Below are positions 18,788-29,475 of a DNA stretch of 64,000 bases, piece by piece. The DNA lies in assembly GCF_027942295.1 (NCBI RefSeq), contig NZ_CP101416.1:2900501-2964500 (forward strand). Reading direction: 5' to 3'. The position numbers and the translations under genes were made by a program. Numbering within the stretch: position 1 is the first letter of the stretch; every line of letters begins with the position of its first letter. The notes under the pieces are model-generated. The model did not search any database and was not told the DNA's origin. It saw nothing but the letters and a program-made list of their open reading frames with translations. Source of the stretch: Pseudanabaena sp. Chao 1811. Lineage in GTDB: Bacteria; Cyanobacteriota; Cyanobacteriia; Pseudanabaenales; Pseudanabaenaceae.

Positions 18788-19646
18788 AAGGTTTTTTAGT
18801 TTCGGGGGCAGTGCTAGGTGATTGAGCAGGCGATGTAAAGGGTTGTTTTTGAGGAGATAGAGAAGCCAGACGCTTTACTTCATCCTTGAACTCGGCAGGA
18901 GCTAACTCTAAACCTTTATCAAAGAGTTTCTTAGCCTCATCTTCTTTGCCTTGAACTTGTTTTAACTGCGCCTTACCAACGTAGGGACGGAAATCCTTGG
19001 CATTTTCTTTAATCATTTGATCGTAGGTAGCGATCGAATCGTCAAGGCGATTTTGTTGGCGATAGACTTCACCGAGAATCCAACGTACTGAACCTGTATC
19101 TACAGTATTTGCTTGGATTTTATTGGCAGTTTCCGCAGTCTTGAGAGTATCTTGAAGTAGCCCGATCGCGGCTTCAGGACGCTTATCATTTAGCTCAAGC
19201 CCAACTACACTTTGCAATGCAGGAATATACCCTGGTTTTGTTGTTAAAATTTTGCGATATTCCGCTGCCGCATTTTTCGGATCTTTGAGTTCGAGGTAAG
19301 TTTTTGCTAGGGTCATCCGATATTCAGGCGTATCTGGAAAAGAATCGGCAAGAGTTTGTAAGGGTTCGATAGTTTCCTTAGTTTTACCTAATTGGTTGCG
19401 AAGATTGACTAAGCCAATTAGTGCAGTTTGATTTTTAGGATCGCTTTTGAGTACAGCCTCAAAACCCTCAATTTGGATTTTAATCCTTTCCTGTTCTGAG
19501 GTGTTTTGATTGGAATTAGCAGCTTGCTGCGTAGGTGGAGCAAAAAGACCACCAATCAGTGGTGCGATCGATACGCCCAAAAATGAGAGCGTAATTACGA
19601 TTAAGACACCATTAATAATCCATTGCCTTGCTGTACGTTGAGTCAC
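18786..19646 (-). CDS. membrane-anchored tetratricopeptide-repeat protein
   Basis: 286 residues. One N-terminal membrane helix (about 11-34, NGVLIVITLSFLGVSIAPLIG), a Gln/Asn-rich linker, then consecutive TPRs from about residue 60 to 250 (for example PEYRMTLAKTYLELKDPKNA and AEYRKILTTKPGYIPAL), and a Pro/Ser-rich tail. TPR scaffolds of this form in cyanobacteria usually assist assembly of membrane complexes; the client is unknown. The stop overlaps the bidirectional terminator. Confidence 0.8.
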   Translation of the reverse strand: MTQRTARQWIINGVLIVITLSFLGVSIAPLIGGLFAPPTQQAANSNQNTSEQERIKIQIEGFEAVLKSDPKNQTALIGLVNLRNQLGKTKETIEPLQTLADSFPDTPEYRMTLAKTYLELKDPKNAAAEYRKILTTKPGYIPALQSVVGLELNDKRPEAAIGLLQDTLKTAETANKIQANTVDTGSVRWILGEVYRQQNRLDDSIATYDQMIKENAKDFRPYVGKAQLKQVQGKEDEAKKLFDKGLELAPAEFKDEVKRLASLSPQKQPFTSPAQSPSTAPETKKP

Positions 19647-19731
19647 GATATTTACCCTAAATCCAGATACATCATAATAGCAGTTGGCAATAAATAGTTA
19701 GAGTCATAACCAAAGGGTATGCCTCTAGATA

Positions 19732-21717
19732 CTAACCACCGACATGAATACCAGGGCGGCGTTTCGGATCTTTTTCGGCAGTGCGTAACACCTCGCGGGT
19801 CACGATCGCAATATCACCCTCACCAAACAGAATAAATCGCATCAAGTATTGAAGTGGATTACCTTCAGCCCAACCAAAATAGGCATGGGGAAGTTTTTGG
19901 GTACGTTCGCGAATCTCAAATAAAATTGCCGCGATCGTATTGGGTACAGCCGCACCACGCGATCGCAAAATTCGATGTTCGCCTACCTGATGCCCTTGGA
20001 TGTAAATCGTTCCCGCAAATTCAGAGGGATCGGAAACTTTGATCTCTAAGAAAATCAAAGGATCGTCAATGGGCAAATGATGTTCTTGGCGCGTATCCTG
20101 TTCTTTTTGGCGATATTCCTGTTCATCACCACGATTAGGACGGTGGGCAATAATCCGCACTGTATGGTCGGTAGTAGTCTCAATAAAACTCTGAGCGAGT
20201 TCATCCATTTCTATATGATCTGCCCGTAACTCTGTTGAGCGCCACACCCGGGATACTAATGAGGTCACAACAATAACTCCAATGAAAATTGCCGCAATTT
20301 TGATCCCATCTGGTCTTTCAACAATATTTGCGATCGTTGTATAGATAAATACAAAGGTAATGATCCCAAACAGTATGACTTCAGTACGTTTACGCTGTTT
20401 ATGGGATGCCAAGGTTACGGCAAATGCAGCAGAACTCATTAGCACCAACACACCTGTTGCATAGGCTCCCCCTTGAGCTTCCACATTTGCCTGAAAAATC
20501 AAGGTGACTATAAAGGCGATCGCGGTATAAACCAAAACCAAGGGACGTACTACTAATGTCCAGTTGGGAGCCATCCCATAGCGAGGTAAGTAACGCGGCA
20601 CGATATTCAGTAGCCCTGCCATTGCCGAGGCTCCCGCAAACCACAGAATGGAGATGGTACTAAGATCGTAAATAGTCCCCAAGATATCGCCGAAAAACTG
20701 GTGAGTTAAAAAAGCAAGGGCGCGACCATTAGCTTTACCACCCGCCTCAAATTCTGCCGCAGGGATCAAAAGGGTCGTAACGACGCTACTAGTGAACAGA
20801 AAAAAGCTCATAATCCAAGCAGCACTGGTTAGCAACTTATGGGTATTTTTAATTCGTCCTTTAGGCTTTTCTTCTGTATCTTCACTATATCCATTTACTA
20901 GTGGCATTACAGCTACGCCTGTCTCAAATCCTGATAGTCCTAAGGCAAGCTTGGGAAATACCAACACCGAAATACCTAATAGCATTAATGGATTTTGATT
21001 ATTCGCAAAGATAGCCTTCTGCCAATTGGCGATCGCTTCGGGATGGATGAATATTTCATGCAAGCCTACGAACACAGTAATCAAGTTCAGCAACAAATAT
21101 ACAGCTACCAAAATGACAGCAATGCCGATCGCTTCACGAAACCCCTTCAGAAAAATTGCACCTAGTAAAGCAATTAGTACTAACGTAATTGGCACTACTT
21201 GCCCATGAAAAAATGCGGGGACTAGGGGATTTTCCACAATATGGGCGGTTGCATCGGCGGCTGACAAAGTAATGGTAATAATAAAGTCCGTCGCCACAAA
21301 TCCTAACAAGCAAAGAACCAACAGCTTGCCCTGCCACCATGTCAGCAAATGCTCCAACATTGCGAGGGAGCCTTCCCCATGAGGACTAATTGCCGCCACT
21401 TTACGGTAAATCGGTAATGCGCCAAACAGAGTTAGTAACAGCAGGATCAATGTCGCGATCGGCGACAAAGCACCTGCGGCAAGGGCGGCAATCCCCGGTT
21501 GATAGCCAAGGGTTGAGAAATAGTCCACACCTGTTAAGCACATCACCTGCCACCAGCTATGCTTATCGCTGTGTTTATGGGAATTCTCATTATTTTTGTC
21601 AGGATGATCTTTGGCAGAATGACTGCCTGCTAAGAGCCAATTTTTTAAGTTTTGAAGTAACTCAGATTTATTAGAAGATGGGACAGGCGAAGCCATAGAG
21701 CAACTTTTCGATAACAC
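19732..21717 (-). CDS. APC-superfamily permease with cytoplasmic C-terminal domain
   Basis: 661 residues. A His/Asn/Lys-rich hydrophilic N-terminus (to about residue 55) precedes about 12 membrane helices starting at [20 protein letters not shown], the pattern of amino-acid/polyamine/cation permeases. Residues from about 490 on form a soluble domain. The motif order suggests an amino-acid or potassium (KUP/KimA-like) transporter; the substrate cannot be decided from sequence. An internal ATG at residue 8 is an alternative start. Confidence 0.75.
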   Translation of the reverse strand: MLSKSCSMASPVPSSNKSELLQNLKNWLLAGSHSAKDHPDKNNENSHKHSDKHSWWQVMCLTGVDYFSTLGYQPGIAALAAGALSPIATLILLLLTLFGALPIYRKVAAISPHGEGSLAMLEHLLTWWQGKLLVLCLLGFVATDFIITITLSAADATAHIVENPLVPAFFHGQVVPITLVLIALLGAIFLKGFREAIGIAVILVAVYLLLNLITVFVGLHEIFIHPEAIANWQKAIFANNQNPLMLLGISVLVFPKLALGLSGFETGVAVMPLVNGYSEDTEEKPKGRIKNTHKLLTSAAWIMSFFLFTSSVVTTLLIPAAEFEAGGKANGRALAFLTHQFFGDILGTIYDLSTISILWFAGASAMAGLLNIVPRYLPRYGMAPNWTLVVRPLVLVYTAIAFIVTLIFQANVEAQGGAYATGVLVLMSSAAFAVTLASHKQRKRTEVILFGIITFVFIYTTIANIVERPDGIKIAAIFIGVIVVTSLVSRVWRSTELRADHIEMDELAQSFIETTTDHTVRIIAHRPNRGDEQEYRQKEQDTRQEHHLPIDDPLIFLEIKVSDPSEFAGTIYIQGHQVGEHRILRSRGAAVPNTIAAILFEIRERTQKLPHAYFGWAEGNPLQYLMRFILFGEGDIAIVTREVLRTAEKDPKRRPGIHVGG

Positions 21718-22204
21718 TTCTTCAGTCTACGGCATCCTTATGATCAAGTTCGATGTTGCAGAAGTTCTGAAGCAGCAAAAACTCTCATTAAAATCCACCA
21801 AGCTACTCCCCCAAAATTATCAATAATTGCTGATGACAACAATCACGTTTTTATGGATACTTTTGAAAAGTTAATGCTGTTATTTCGTAATAGTTGATTT
21901 CACTCTTTGCAAGCGCCTATCCTAAACGCTCTAACCTTGATCTTAGTGATTGATGACCAAATGTTTAGCTAGACTCTCCGTTAATTTTCCCTCATTATAG
22001 AGTTTTGTAAATGAGTATGCACTAATTTACAAAACAAAAAACAATCACAGTAAATGTTTTGAGTGTTAATTTTGCTGTAGACAAAATGAAAATCGCTATA
22101 TACTCTACGTTTGTTGATTGCTGTCAGTGATTTCCACCAAAGTATGATTTCATCACAAGTTCCTGTGAATTGCCAATAAACATCTCATTGTCTAAGAAAC
22201 CTTC
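21718..22204. other. 487-bp divergent intergenic region with one inverted repeat
   Basis: Separates the permease (minus strand) from the FHA-reductase gene (plus strand) and must hold both promoters. The only structure noticed is the inverted repeat TTTTGTAAAT / ATTTACAAAA at 22003-22034 with a 12-nt spacer, a possible operator or weak hairpin. No ORF, RNA or repeat family member seen. Confidence 0.5.
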
Positions 22205-23542
22205 ATGCTAAAACTTAGGATTTTCAATACCAAGATTCCTCAAGAGCTAGAATCTGTTCACATATCACCTGAAACTAGTAAGAAGAATGATTTTCTAATT
22301 GGTCGTGCACCATATTGTGATGTACCTCTCAGTAATCCCACTGTTAGCCGAGAACATTGCAAAATCTCGTTTTTAGATGATCAATATTACTTCACTGATT
22401 TAGGCAGTACTAATGGCTCCCAAATCAACAATATTTCCCGTGAAGCTTTGAAAGCTGTTCGTCTTGCAGTGAACGATACAATTCAATTAGGTGACTTTAC
22501 ACTCTTAGTTGAAGAAATTACGGTTTATTCTCAGTTAGACAATTTATTTGAAGAAGAAGAAGAACCTACCGAGCCATCAATTGCTCATTTATATCCTTCT
22601 GTTACTACAGAGATGTCATCTGGCGATCGCTCTTCTGATCGCGCCGTAGATATTGTGGCTTCTATTGTTGAAGCTTCTGTAAATTCTAGTCAATATATGC
22701 CACTTGCTGTCCTCTCTCCCCATGAAATTCCTCGTTGGACAAAGGGAAATCTTACTTTGAAATGTGTCAATATCATTGCTGAAACCGCCGATGTCAAGAC
22801 CTTTAGCTTTGTGACGACACCTCCCCATTTATTTACCTACAAAGCAGGACAGTTCATTACTCTAGAGACAGCAATTGATGGCGTAGAAGTATCGCGTTCC
22901 TATTCTATTTCCTCAACTCCATCACGCCCCCATTCTCTCGAAATTACCGTTAAACAAGTTCCTTCGCTAAATCCTGAAGATTTTACAATCTTTGAGGATT
23001 TGATGTCTAATTGGCTGCATAACAATTTTAATGTGGGTTCGCAAATTCGTGCTAGTGGAGCATTTGGGGATTTCACTTGTTTTGATTATCCTTCTCAAAA
23101 GTTACTATTTCTATCGGCTGGTAGTGGCATTACGCCAATGATGTCCATGTCCCGATGGATTTACGATACTCATTCCGATTGTGATGTAGTATTTTTCCAT
23201 TGTGCACGCAGTCCACAGGATATTATCTATAAACAAGAATTAGAACTAATGGCAGCGCGATCGCCTAAGTTTCATTTAGCCATCACGGTCACTCGTCCCA
23301 CAGTTCAACAACCGTGGATAGGGCTACGTGGTCGATTGACCACTGCGATGTTGGAAATGATTGCTCCTGATTGGCGCGATCGCACTGTATTTGTACATGG
23401 TCCTGAAGGCTTTATGCAAAGCACAAAATCCTTGCTAGAAGGGATGGGCTTCCCAATGCAGCAATATCATGAAGAAGACTTTGATGAGACGGAAAATCCA
23501 TCAAATTCATCTCAATCTAAAGATGAACTATTAGCAACCTAA
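22205..23542 (+). CDS. FHA domain fused to ferredoxin-reductase-type flavoprotein
   Basis: 445 residues. The N-terminal FHA domain (about 28-102) has Gly33-Arg34, SREH (48-51) and TNG (69-71), the phosphothreonine-binding set. An acidic linker (FEEEEEPTEP) leads to an FNR-like module from about residue 180: FAD motif RSYSISS (231-237), NAD(P) motif AGSGITP (305-311) and HGPEGFM (399-405). The protein ends shortly after (YHEEDF plus a Ser-rich tail), with no 2Fe-2S ferredoxin domain, which related Hcr-type reductases carry. It could be a phospho-dependent electron-transfer protein; partner unknown. Confidence 0.85.
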   Translation: MLKLRIFNTKIPQELESVHISPETSKKNDFLIGRAPYCDVPLSNPTVSREHCKISFLDDQYYFTDLGSTNGSQINNISREALKAVRLAVNDTIQLGDFTLLVEEITVYSQLDNLFEEEEEPTEPSIAHLYPSVTTEMSSGDRSSDRAVDIVASIVEASVNSSQYMPLAVLSPHEIPRWTKGNLTLKCVNIIAETADVKTFSFVTTPPHLFTYKAGQFITLETAIDGVEVSRSYSISSTPSRPHSLEITVKQVPSLNPEDFTIFEDLMSNWLHNNFNVGSQIRASGAFGDFTCFDYPSQKLLFLSAGSGITPMMSMSRWIYDTHSDCDVVFFHCARSPQDIIYKQELELMAARSPKFHLAITVTRPTVQQPWIGLRGRLTTAMLEMIAPDWRDRTVFVHGPEGFMQSTKSLLEGMGFPMQQYHEEDFDETENPSNSSQSKDELLAT

Positions 23543-23548
23543 TCATCT

Positions 23549-23782
23549 TTAGTCTTTGGTATTGCCCTCGATATTAACCACTTTATTCCGCCCAGATAAA
23601 CCAACTTGAATGGTAATATTCGATTTCGGTACACCAAACTTTTTAGCCAAAAGATCCACTAGTTCTTTGTTTGCCTTACCATCAACGGGTGGTGATTTTA
23701 AATGTACTGTCAAACTTCCATCTTCCTCTTCGATAATAGCCTGCTTTTTGGAATTAGGCTTAACTTTGATTGACTTTTTCAT
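23549..23782 (-). CDS. DUF167 (YggU) family protein
   Basis: 77 residues, a compact YggU fold: [36 protein letters not shown] and the closing [10 protein letters not shown]. The family is widespread in bacteria with no established function. It converges on the FHA-reductase gene with only 6 bp between stops. Confidence 0.85.
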   Translation of the reverse strand: MKKSIKVKPNSKKQAIIEEEDGSLTVHLKSPPVDGKANKELVDLLAKKFGVPKSNITIQVGLSGRNKVVNIEGNTKD

Positions 23783-23827
23783 GTTCTTAACCAGTTATAG
23801 ATATAGCCAGTAATTTTATGACAAAAA

Positions 23828-23878
23828 CAAAACCCAAGAGAATTGCGGCGCAAAGCGCCGCAATTCTCTTGGGTTTTG
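23828..23878. repeat. perfect palindrome, 24-bp arms with 3-nt loop
   Basis: Arms CAAAACCCAAGAG...GGCGC pair across loop AAA. It lies 46 bp upstream of the DUF167 start, not at a gene end, so a terminator role is less obvious than for its relatives elsewhere in the window. Confidence 0.8.
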
Positions 23879-23924
23879 CTCTGAATTGAACCAATAAATT
23901 ACAAGTACTTACTCCATTAAACTA

Positions 23925-24068
23925 ACATCAGTTCGAGTTAAGCTGGCAAATTTTAAAAGTCGAAAAGTAAAAGCATTGCGTAGCAATGCTTTTACTTTTC
24001 GACTTTGAGAGAAGGCTTGCGTAGCAAGCTCTCTCTCAAAGTCTGTTTCAAATTATCTCGAACTCGCG
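23925..24068 (+). mobile_element. MITE family A, copy 2 (144 bp)
   Basis: 8-bp direct repeat TTAAACTA on both sides (23917-23924, 24069-24076). Left end ACATCAGTTCGAG, right end CGCGAGTTCGAGATAA on the other strand. Shares GCTGGCAAATTTTAAAA and the two hairpins with the other copies. Lies downstream of rnj, 37 bp from its stop to the second target repeat. Confidence 0.85.
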
Positions 24069-24112
24069 TTAAACTAGAAAACTGTATAGCGAGCGACATC
24101 TAGCAAGATAAT

Positions 24113-26023
24113 CTAAACGGTTGCAGCAGTGCGCCTACGTCTACCAGTACTTGCCGTTGCTGCACCTGTAGCTGTTGTGGTTGTAGCCGCCGCCGCAGTA
24201 GCCGCCGCACCATTGCCATTACTACTTGCCGCATTGTCTTTGGCAATTACTTTCACTGCACCTGATTTCAGGGTGACACCTAACGCATTAGGCTTAGCAG
24301 CAGGTGCTGGGGCTGACTGTGTAGAATTTGGTGGTGTTTGTAATAGGAACACGATCATGGGTTTGCTTTGGATTTGTTGACGCAAAACACGGGTAAGATC
24401 ACGCTCAAGTTGACCACGCAGACCAACCCAATCAACTTCTAACTCACCCACATTGCGAGCAAAGTTACCCCAAGAATTCGCTAAGGAATTATCGATCGCC
24501 TTAGAAACTGCGGCAATAATCTGTGAATGTTCCATCGGTAGGACAACACCACTGAGTTGAATATCAGGTGTGGTGGAGAGCTTACCATCTAGACCAACGG
24601 ATACCGCGATTGTGAAAATACCATCACCCGCAATCTGTTGGCGATCGCGCAAGACATCACCTTTAACCATGCCATCACGAGAAGAGTCAACTAGTTCCAC
24701 ACCAGAAGGAACCTTGTCTACAATCTTCATATAGTCTTGGCAAACTTCGACTACATCACCATTTTCCGCAATGACGATATTTTCAGCAGGAATACCCATA
24801 TTTTCTGCCATCTTGGCGTGCTGCTTCAGCATTCTCAATTCACCGTGAGCAGGGAAGAAGAACTTAGGACGGACAAGGGCAAGCATCATCTTATGTTCTT
24901 CTTGAGAACCATGCCCTGAAACGTGAATACCTTTATCCTTACCGTAGATTACATCTGCACCCAAAGCAATCAAACGGTCAATAGTACGAACTACAGGAAT
25001 TGTATTTCCGGGAATAGGATTAGCGGAGAAGATGATCGTGTCGCCTTTACGGACTTCTAGTTGCTTGTGGCTGGAATTGGACATGCGAGTTAGTGCCGAC
25101 ATTGGCTCACCTTGAGAACCCGTAGTCAAAATCAGAATTTGATCATCACGATAATGACGCAAGTTTTGCAGAGGTTGGAAGAGGTCATCGCGACACTTGA
25201 TGTAACCGAGGTTACGTGCATGGGCAATCACATTCAGCATGGAACGTCCAACCACACCAACGACACGACCCTGCTTATCAGCAATATCCAAAATCATGTT
25301 TACCCGATGGACGGAAGACGCGAAGGTGGTGATAATCACGCGCCCCTTTGCCATCATGATATATTTCTCAAGATTGGGATATACGGCTCTCTCCGAAGGA
25401 GTAATTCCAGGAAGTTCGGCATTGGTCGAATCGCTAATTAAGGCAAGTACACCCTTTTCTCCATGTTCAGCTAATCGATGGAGGTCAAAAAATTCGCCAT
25501 CAACGGGGGTATGGTCAATTTTGAAGTCACCCGAATGGATGACTACACCCGCAGGAGTATTAATAGCGATCGAGAAACTGTCAGCGATCGAGTGGGTATT
25601 GCGAATGAATTCCACAAAGAAGCTACTACCGACGCGAACTACGTCACGGGGCATGACTCGACGCAGTTCAGTACGATTTAATACGCCTGCTTCGCGAAGT
25701 TTGTCTTCGAGCAATGCCATTGCTAAACGAGGACCATAAATTACAGGAATTTCAAACTGTTTTAAATGGAAGGAAATTGCACCAATATGATCTTCATGAC
25801 CGTGGGTGACAATCATACCTTTGATTTTATGTTTGTTATCACGTAAATAAGTCATATCGGGCAATACAACGTTTACCCCAGGCATCATATTGTCGGGGAA
25901 GGACAAGCCACCATCAAGCAGCATGATTTCATCGTTATATTCAAATACCCAAGTATTTTTGCCGATTTCATGGAGTCCACCAAGGGCAATAATTTTGAGA
26001 GCGGGAGCGTTAGATGTAGGCAT
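24113..26023 (-). CDS. rnj: ribonuclease J
   Basis: 636 residues. Metallo-beta-lactamase motif HGHEDHIG (74-81), then HSGDFKIDHTPVDG, the beta-CASP region (ITTFASSVHRVNMI, STGSQGEP-like TTGSQGEPMSAL, VSGHGSQEEH) and an RNase J C-terminal domain. It has endo- and 5'-exoribonuclease activity in this family, central to mRNA turnover. The last about 60 residues are Ala/Thr-rich low complexity ending in a basic GRRRRTAATV, a species-variable tail. It is third in an asd-dapA-rnj run, an order seen in other cyanobacteria. Confidence 0.93.
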   Translation of the reverse strand: MPTSNAPALKIIALGGLHEIGKNTWVFEYNDEIMLLDGGLSFPDNMMPGVNVVLPDMTYLRDNKHKIKGMIVTHGHEDHIGAISFHLKQFEIPVIYGPRLAMALLEDKLREAGVLNRTELRRVMPRDVVRVGSSFFVEFIRNTHSIADSFSIAINTPAGVVIHSGDFKIDHTPVDGEFFDLHRLAEHGEKGVLALISDSTNAELPGITPSERAVYPNLEKYIMMAKGRVIITTFASSVHRVNMILDIADKQGRVVGVVGRSMLNVIAHARNLGYIKCRDDLFQPLQNLRHYRDDQILILTTGSQGEPMSALTRMSNSSHKQLEVRKGDTIIFSANPIPGNTIPVVRTIDRLIALGADVIYGKDKGIHVSGHGSQEEHKMMLALVRPKFFFPAHGELRMLKQHAKMAENMGIPAENIVIAENGDVVEVCQDYMKIVDKVPSGVELVDSSRDGMVKGDVLRDRQQIAGDGIFTIAVSVGLDGKLSTTPDIQLSGVVLPMEHSQIIAAVSKAIDNSLANSWGNFARNVGELEVDWVGLRGQLERDLTRVLRQQIQSKPMIVFLLQTPPNSTQSAPAPAAKPNALGVTLKSGAVKVIAKDNAASSNGNGAAATAAAATTTTATGAATASTGRRRRTAATV

Positions 26024-26229
26024 AGGTTATCTCTTTGAGGTAAAAAGTAAAAGGAATAAAAGAAAAAATTGAATGTTTGAATTAGTTCAATTTATTTGGA
26101 GTTGTGGAAAAATCTGTGGTTATCAATACTTTAGATAGAATGACTAAAAAGGTGTAATCCCCCCACAAGCTCATTCCGATCAGAAGTAGTAAAATTTTAT
26201 GTCTCTAGATTTGAAACTCTCAGTCAATA

Positions 26230-27123
26230 CTAGTTAAGAAGTCCTAGTTTCTTTAGTACAACTTCAAGCTTTGCTTCGAGTTCAGCGCTACCAGACACTA
26301 GAGGCGATCGCACTACACCTGTATCTAATCCCACTAAGCGTAAGGCTGACTTTAGAGGAATAGGATTACTGGTTAAGAATAAAGCCTTAAATAGAGGGAA
26401 GAGATGAAGGTGAATTTGCAAAGCTTCTTGGGTGTTGCCTGCGGCAAAGGATTGCATCATTTTTTGGAGCTGATTACCCACTAGATGCGAAGCAACACTA
26501 ACAACTCCCTTTGCACCCACTGCCATTAAGGGCAATGTCAGAGAGTCATCCCCTGAATAGATCTCAAACTCGGCGGGTGTGAGGGCGCGAATTTGACTAG
26601 CTTGATCTAAATCACCTGTCGCTTCTTTGATGCCGATAATACTTGGTATTTCCGCTAATCTAGCAACGGTTTCAGGCTCTAGTTTACAACCTGTTCGTCC
26701 AGGCACATTATAGAGAAGGATCGGTAGCTCTGGAGCAGCTTCAGCGATCGCTCGAAAATGTTGGTACAGTCCCTCCTGTGGAGGCTTGTTGTAATACGGT
26801 GTTACTTGCAGTGTACCATCTAATCCGAGATGTGCAGCTTTTTGGGTCGCAGATATAGCCTCGGAAGTAGAATTTGATCCTGTACCAGCCATAATTTTGG
26901 CTTTGCCAGCGATCGCTTGTTGGATTACCGTAAATAATTGATATTCTTCATCCCAACTTAGGGTAGGTGATTCGCCTGTCGTACCACATACGACAATCGT
27001 ATCAGTGCCTGTCTCCACAAGATGATGGGCGAGTTTTTCGGCTTGGGCATAATCGACATTCCCTTCTTTATCAAAGGGAGTAATCATTGCTGTTAGTAAA
27101 CGTCCGAAATCGATTTCACTCAT
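26230..27123 (-). CDS. dapA: 4-hydroxy-tetrahydrodipicolinate synthase
   Basis: 297 residues, a full TIM-barrel Dap[14 protein letters not shown], the Tyr motif [10 protein letters not shown], and the Schiff-base Lys in [10 protein letters not shown], followed by [10 protein letters not shown]. It condenses pyruvate with aspartate semialdehyde in lysine and diaminopimelate synthesis. It starts 47 bp after asd, whose product is its substrate, so the two are likely co-transcribed. Confidence 0.95.
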   Translation of the reverse strand: MSEIDFGRLLTAMITPFDKEGNVDYAQAEKLAHHLVETGTDTIVVCGTTGESPTLSWDEEYQLFTVIQQAIAGKAKIMAGTGSNSTSEAISATQKAAHLGLDGTLQVTPYYNKPPQEGLYQHFRAIAEAAPELPILLYNVPGRTGCKLEPETVARLAEIPSIIGIKEATGDLDQASQIRALTPAEFEIYSGDDSLTLPLMAVGAKGVVSVASHLVGNQLQKMMQSFAAGNTQEALQIHLHLFPLFKALFLTSNPIPLKSALRLVGLDTGVVRSPLVSGSAELEAKLEVVLKKLGLLN

Positions 27124-27170
27124 AGATACTCATAAATAGAAGCTTTCTGAAAGCAAACATGGCTTTCAAA

Positions 27171-28187
27171 TTAGAGAAGAGACTTAGCAATCAGTAATTC
27201 AGCGATCTGGACTGCATTCAACGCTGCACCTTTACGGATTTGATCGCCGCATAACCACAATTCCAGTGCGTTAGGATGAGATATGTCTTGGCGAATTCTA
27301 CCCACAAGTACATCATCTTTACCACTTGCCTCAATGGGCATGGGGAAATAATTTTTGTTGAAATCTTCAACTAATTGGACTCCAGGGGCTGAGGCAAGAA
27401 TTTCTCTAGCTTTATTAGTACTGAAGGGTTGCTTAAACTCTAGGTTAATCGCTTCAGAATGTGCTCGCAATACGGGAACCCGTACACAGGTTGCCGTGAT
27501 CCGAATATCATGGTCACCAAAAATCTTGCGAGTTTCATTGACCATTTTCATCTCTTCCTCGCAATAGGAATTATCCGTCATTGGCGAATTATGGGGAAAC
27601 AAATTAAAGGCGAGAGGATAGGGCAAAACTTCGGCTACAGCAGGTTCACCATTGAGGATTGCTTGTGACTGCAATTTCACCTCTTCCATTGCTCTTGCCC
27701 CTGCGCCACTCGCTGACTGGTAAGTAGCCGCCACAATGCGTTGGATGGGTTGTACTTGATGCAGAGGATAAATAGCAACACTTAACAAAATCGTGGTGCA
27801 GTTAGGATTAGCAATTATCCCTTTATGCTCAGCAGCAGCTTCAGGATTAACTTCTGGCACAATCAGAGGAACATTGGGATCCATCCGAAATGCGCTGGAG
27901 TTATCAATGGATACTGCCCCTGCTTTAGTGGCGATCGGTAGCCACTTTTTGGAGATGCTACCCCCTGCTGAAGCCAGCACGATATCCACACCATTAAAGG
28001 ATGATTCGGTGACAGCTTCAAGGTTTAATTCTTCACCAGCAAACTTAATCGACTTACCCGCCGATCGCTCTGAGGCAAGGAGTTTTAACTTGCCCAAAGG
28101 AAAATTTCTTTCTTCTAGCAAAGCCAGAAGTTCTGTACCGACTGCGCCTGTTGCTCCAAGAATGGCAACGTTATATTTCCTACTCAA
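27171..28187 (-). CDS. asd: aspartate-semialdehyde dehydrogenase
   Basis: 338 residues. NADP-binding ILGATGAVGTELL at the N-terminus, the active-site Cys in IIANPNCTTILL, the SGAGARAMEE segment and the substrate-binding RVPVLRAHSEA. It reduces aspartyl phosphate to the semialdehyde feeding lysine, threonine and methionine synthesis. First gene of asd-dapA-rnj. Confidence 0.95.
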   Translation of the reverse strand: MSRKYNVAILGATGAVGTELLALLEERNFPLGKLKLLASERSAGKSIKFAGEELNLEAVTESSFNGVDIVLASAGGSISKKWLPIATKAGAVSIDNSSAFRMDPNVPLIVPEVNPEAAAEHKGIIANPNCTTILLSVAIYPLHQVQPIQRIVAATYQSASGAGARAMEEVKLQSQAILNGEPAVAEVLPYPLAFNLFPHNSPMTDNSYCEEEMKMVNETRKIFGDHDIRITATCVRVPVLRAHSEAINLEFKQPFSTNKAREILASAPGVQLVEDFNKNYFPMPIEASGKDDVLVGRIRQDISHPNALELWLCGDQIRKGAALNAVQIAELLIAKSLL

Positions 28188-28451
28188 TGAACCTCCAAAA
28201 TAAAAACATCAAATATAGGGTGGGAAACTTGTACTGAGCCAATAAGTGCCGTTAAACAATGACTTATGTGTAGCTTTGTCATTAATCGACGACAAATGGC
28301 AATTAGTAATTGTGTTCAGCTATTTAAATTAGCTGTAGTTTAGTTAATCTCTTAGTTTGGTAACTATCTGAATAACTATAGCTCTGTCTGGCTTAACCAC
28401 ATATTAACAAACTTTATTCACAAACTTTGTCAATCTTGCTAATTTTTTGAT

Positions 28452-28724
28452 TTATGGACCAGTAAAAATCGCATCTTCAACATCTTGGCGACTAAGGGAA
28501 TAAGGGAAAGCGCGTTGAATTTCTTTGCCCCCATAGCCATCTTGAATATAGCGTACCCTAATATCTTCAACGTCCATGATGATTTCAGCTTGCCACGACG
28601 ATCGCGTTACGCGCCAGACATTGGGATTGGACTGATCCTGATAACAACCTTGCTCATCTAACCATGCTTCGAGTGCTGGCAAAGGGTGATTGTAAAGCGG
28701 GGTAGTTGGTGATGGGAGCGCCAT
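28452..28724 (-). CDS. DUF3143 family protein
   Basis: 90 residues from ATG 28724 (MALPSPTTPLYNHPLPALEAW). The longer frame to 28826 overlaps the upstream gene and its extra residues are not conserved-looking. The pattern NVWRVTRSSWQAEI and FPYSLSRQDVEDAIFTGP is typical of the cyanobacterial and plastid-lineage DUF3143 family, function unknown. It follows a J-domain gene by 38 bp, suggesting an operon. Confidence 0.85.
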   Translation of the reverse strand: MALPSPTTPLYNHPLPALEAWLDEQGCYQDQSNPNVWRVTRSSWQAEIIMDVEDIRVRYIQDGYGGKEIQRAFPYSLSRQDVEDAIFTGP

Positions 28725-28762
28725 AGGTGACGATTTACGATTATGGGAATTATTTATGGTGG

Positions 28763-29308
28763 TTAACGAAAAACAATTGATAAAGGCGTGATCGCTTCTG
28801 GTAAAAGGCGATCGCCACGCAGCCAAGCAACTAAGATCGCTAAAACTAAACAGGCAACTAGCGTAGCACCAATTAACAAGAGTGAAAATAGTTCTCCCCC
28901 AGATAAGGGGCGTTCTGTAGGCAGTCCATCATCATCAATTGTCTGAAGATTGCTTGGTGCTTGATTTTGCGATTTTATACCATTGTTTGAATTTGTATAT
29001 TGAAACCGCGAAAATTGGATTAGGCGATCATAGGCACTACGGCGATCGGCATTACTAAGAGTTGCGTAGGCTTCATTAATTTTTCGGAAATTCTCGATCG
29101 CCACCTCTTTAGATAACTGGGTCGTGTCAGGATGATAGAGCTTACTGAGATCTCGATAGGCTCGGCGAATTTCAATTTCACTCGCCCAAGGACTGACACC
29201 TAATAAGGCATAGTAGGTTTTGTCTACCTTGGCAGCAAATTGAGGATTATTTGGCAATTCGTTACTGCCATTTGCGGTTTTGTTAGATGGTGGCTTAGAG
29301 TTAGACAT
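28763..29308 (-). CDS. J-domain protein with C-terminal membrane anchor
   Basis: 181 residues. The J domain spans about 31-95 with [20 protein letters not shown] and the essential His-Pro-Asp at 59-61, so it should stimulate a DnaK partner. A Ser/Asn-rich linker leads to one membrane helix (about 141-165, [19 protein letters not shown]). There is no zinc or C-terminal substrate domain. Membrane-tethered J proteins of this type in cyanobacteria act locally at thylakoid or plasma membrane; the client is unknown. Confidence 0.85.
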   Translation of the reverse strand: MSNSKPPSNKTANGSNELPNNPQFAAKVDKTYYALLGVSPWASEIEIRRAYRDLSKLYHPDTTQLSKEVAIENFRKINEAYATLSNADRRSAYDRLIQFSRFQYTNSNNGIKSQNQAPSNLQTIDDDGLPTERPLSGGELFSLLLIGATLVACLVLAILVAWLRGDRLLPEAITPLSIVFR

Positions 29309-29475
29309 GGACTTCCCAAATTTGCATAACGATTTTGTTGCTGGCTCATTTGATGGGAGTATGCTGAAAGTGCAAATTATGAATGAATATGAAATCTTAT
29401 CTCCTAATCTTAAGTATCATATTGCCTAACTTTGTGTAAATTGCCCCTGTCCACTTTTTTATTTGTGCCATTTCC

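Noticed and set aside
24129-24380. Ala/Val-rich 83-codon frame, plus strand
   Set aside because: Antisense of the low-complexity tail of rnj.
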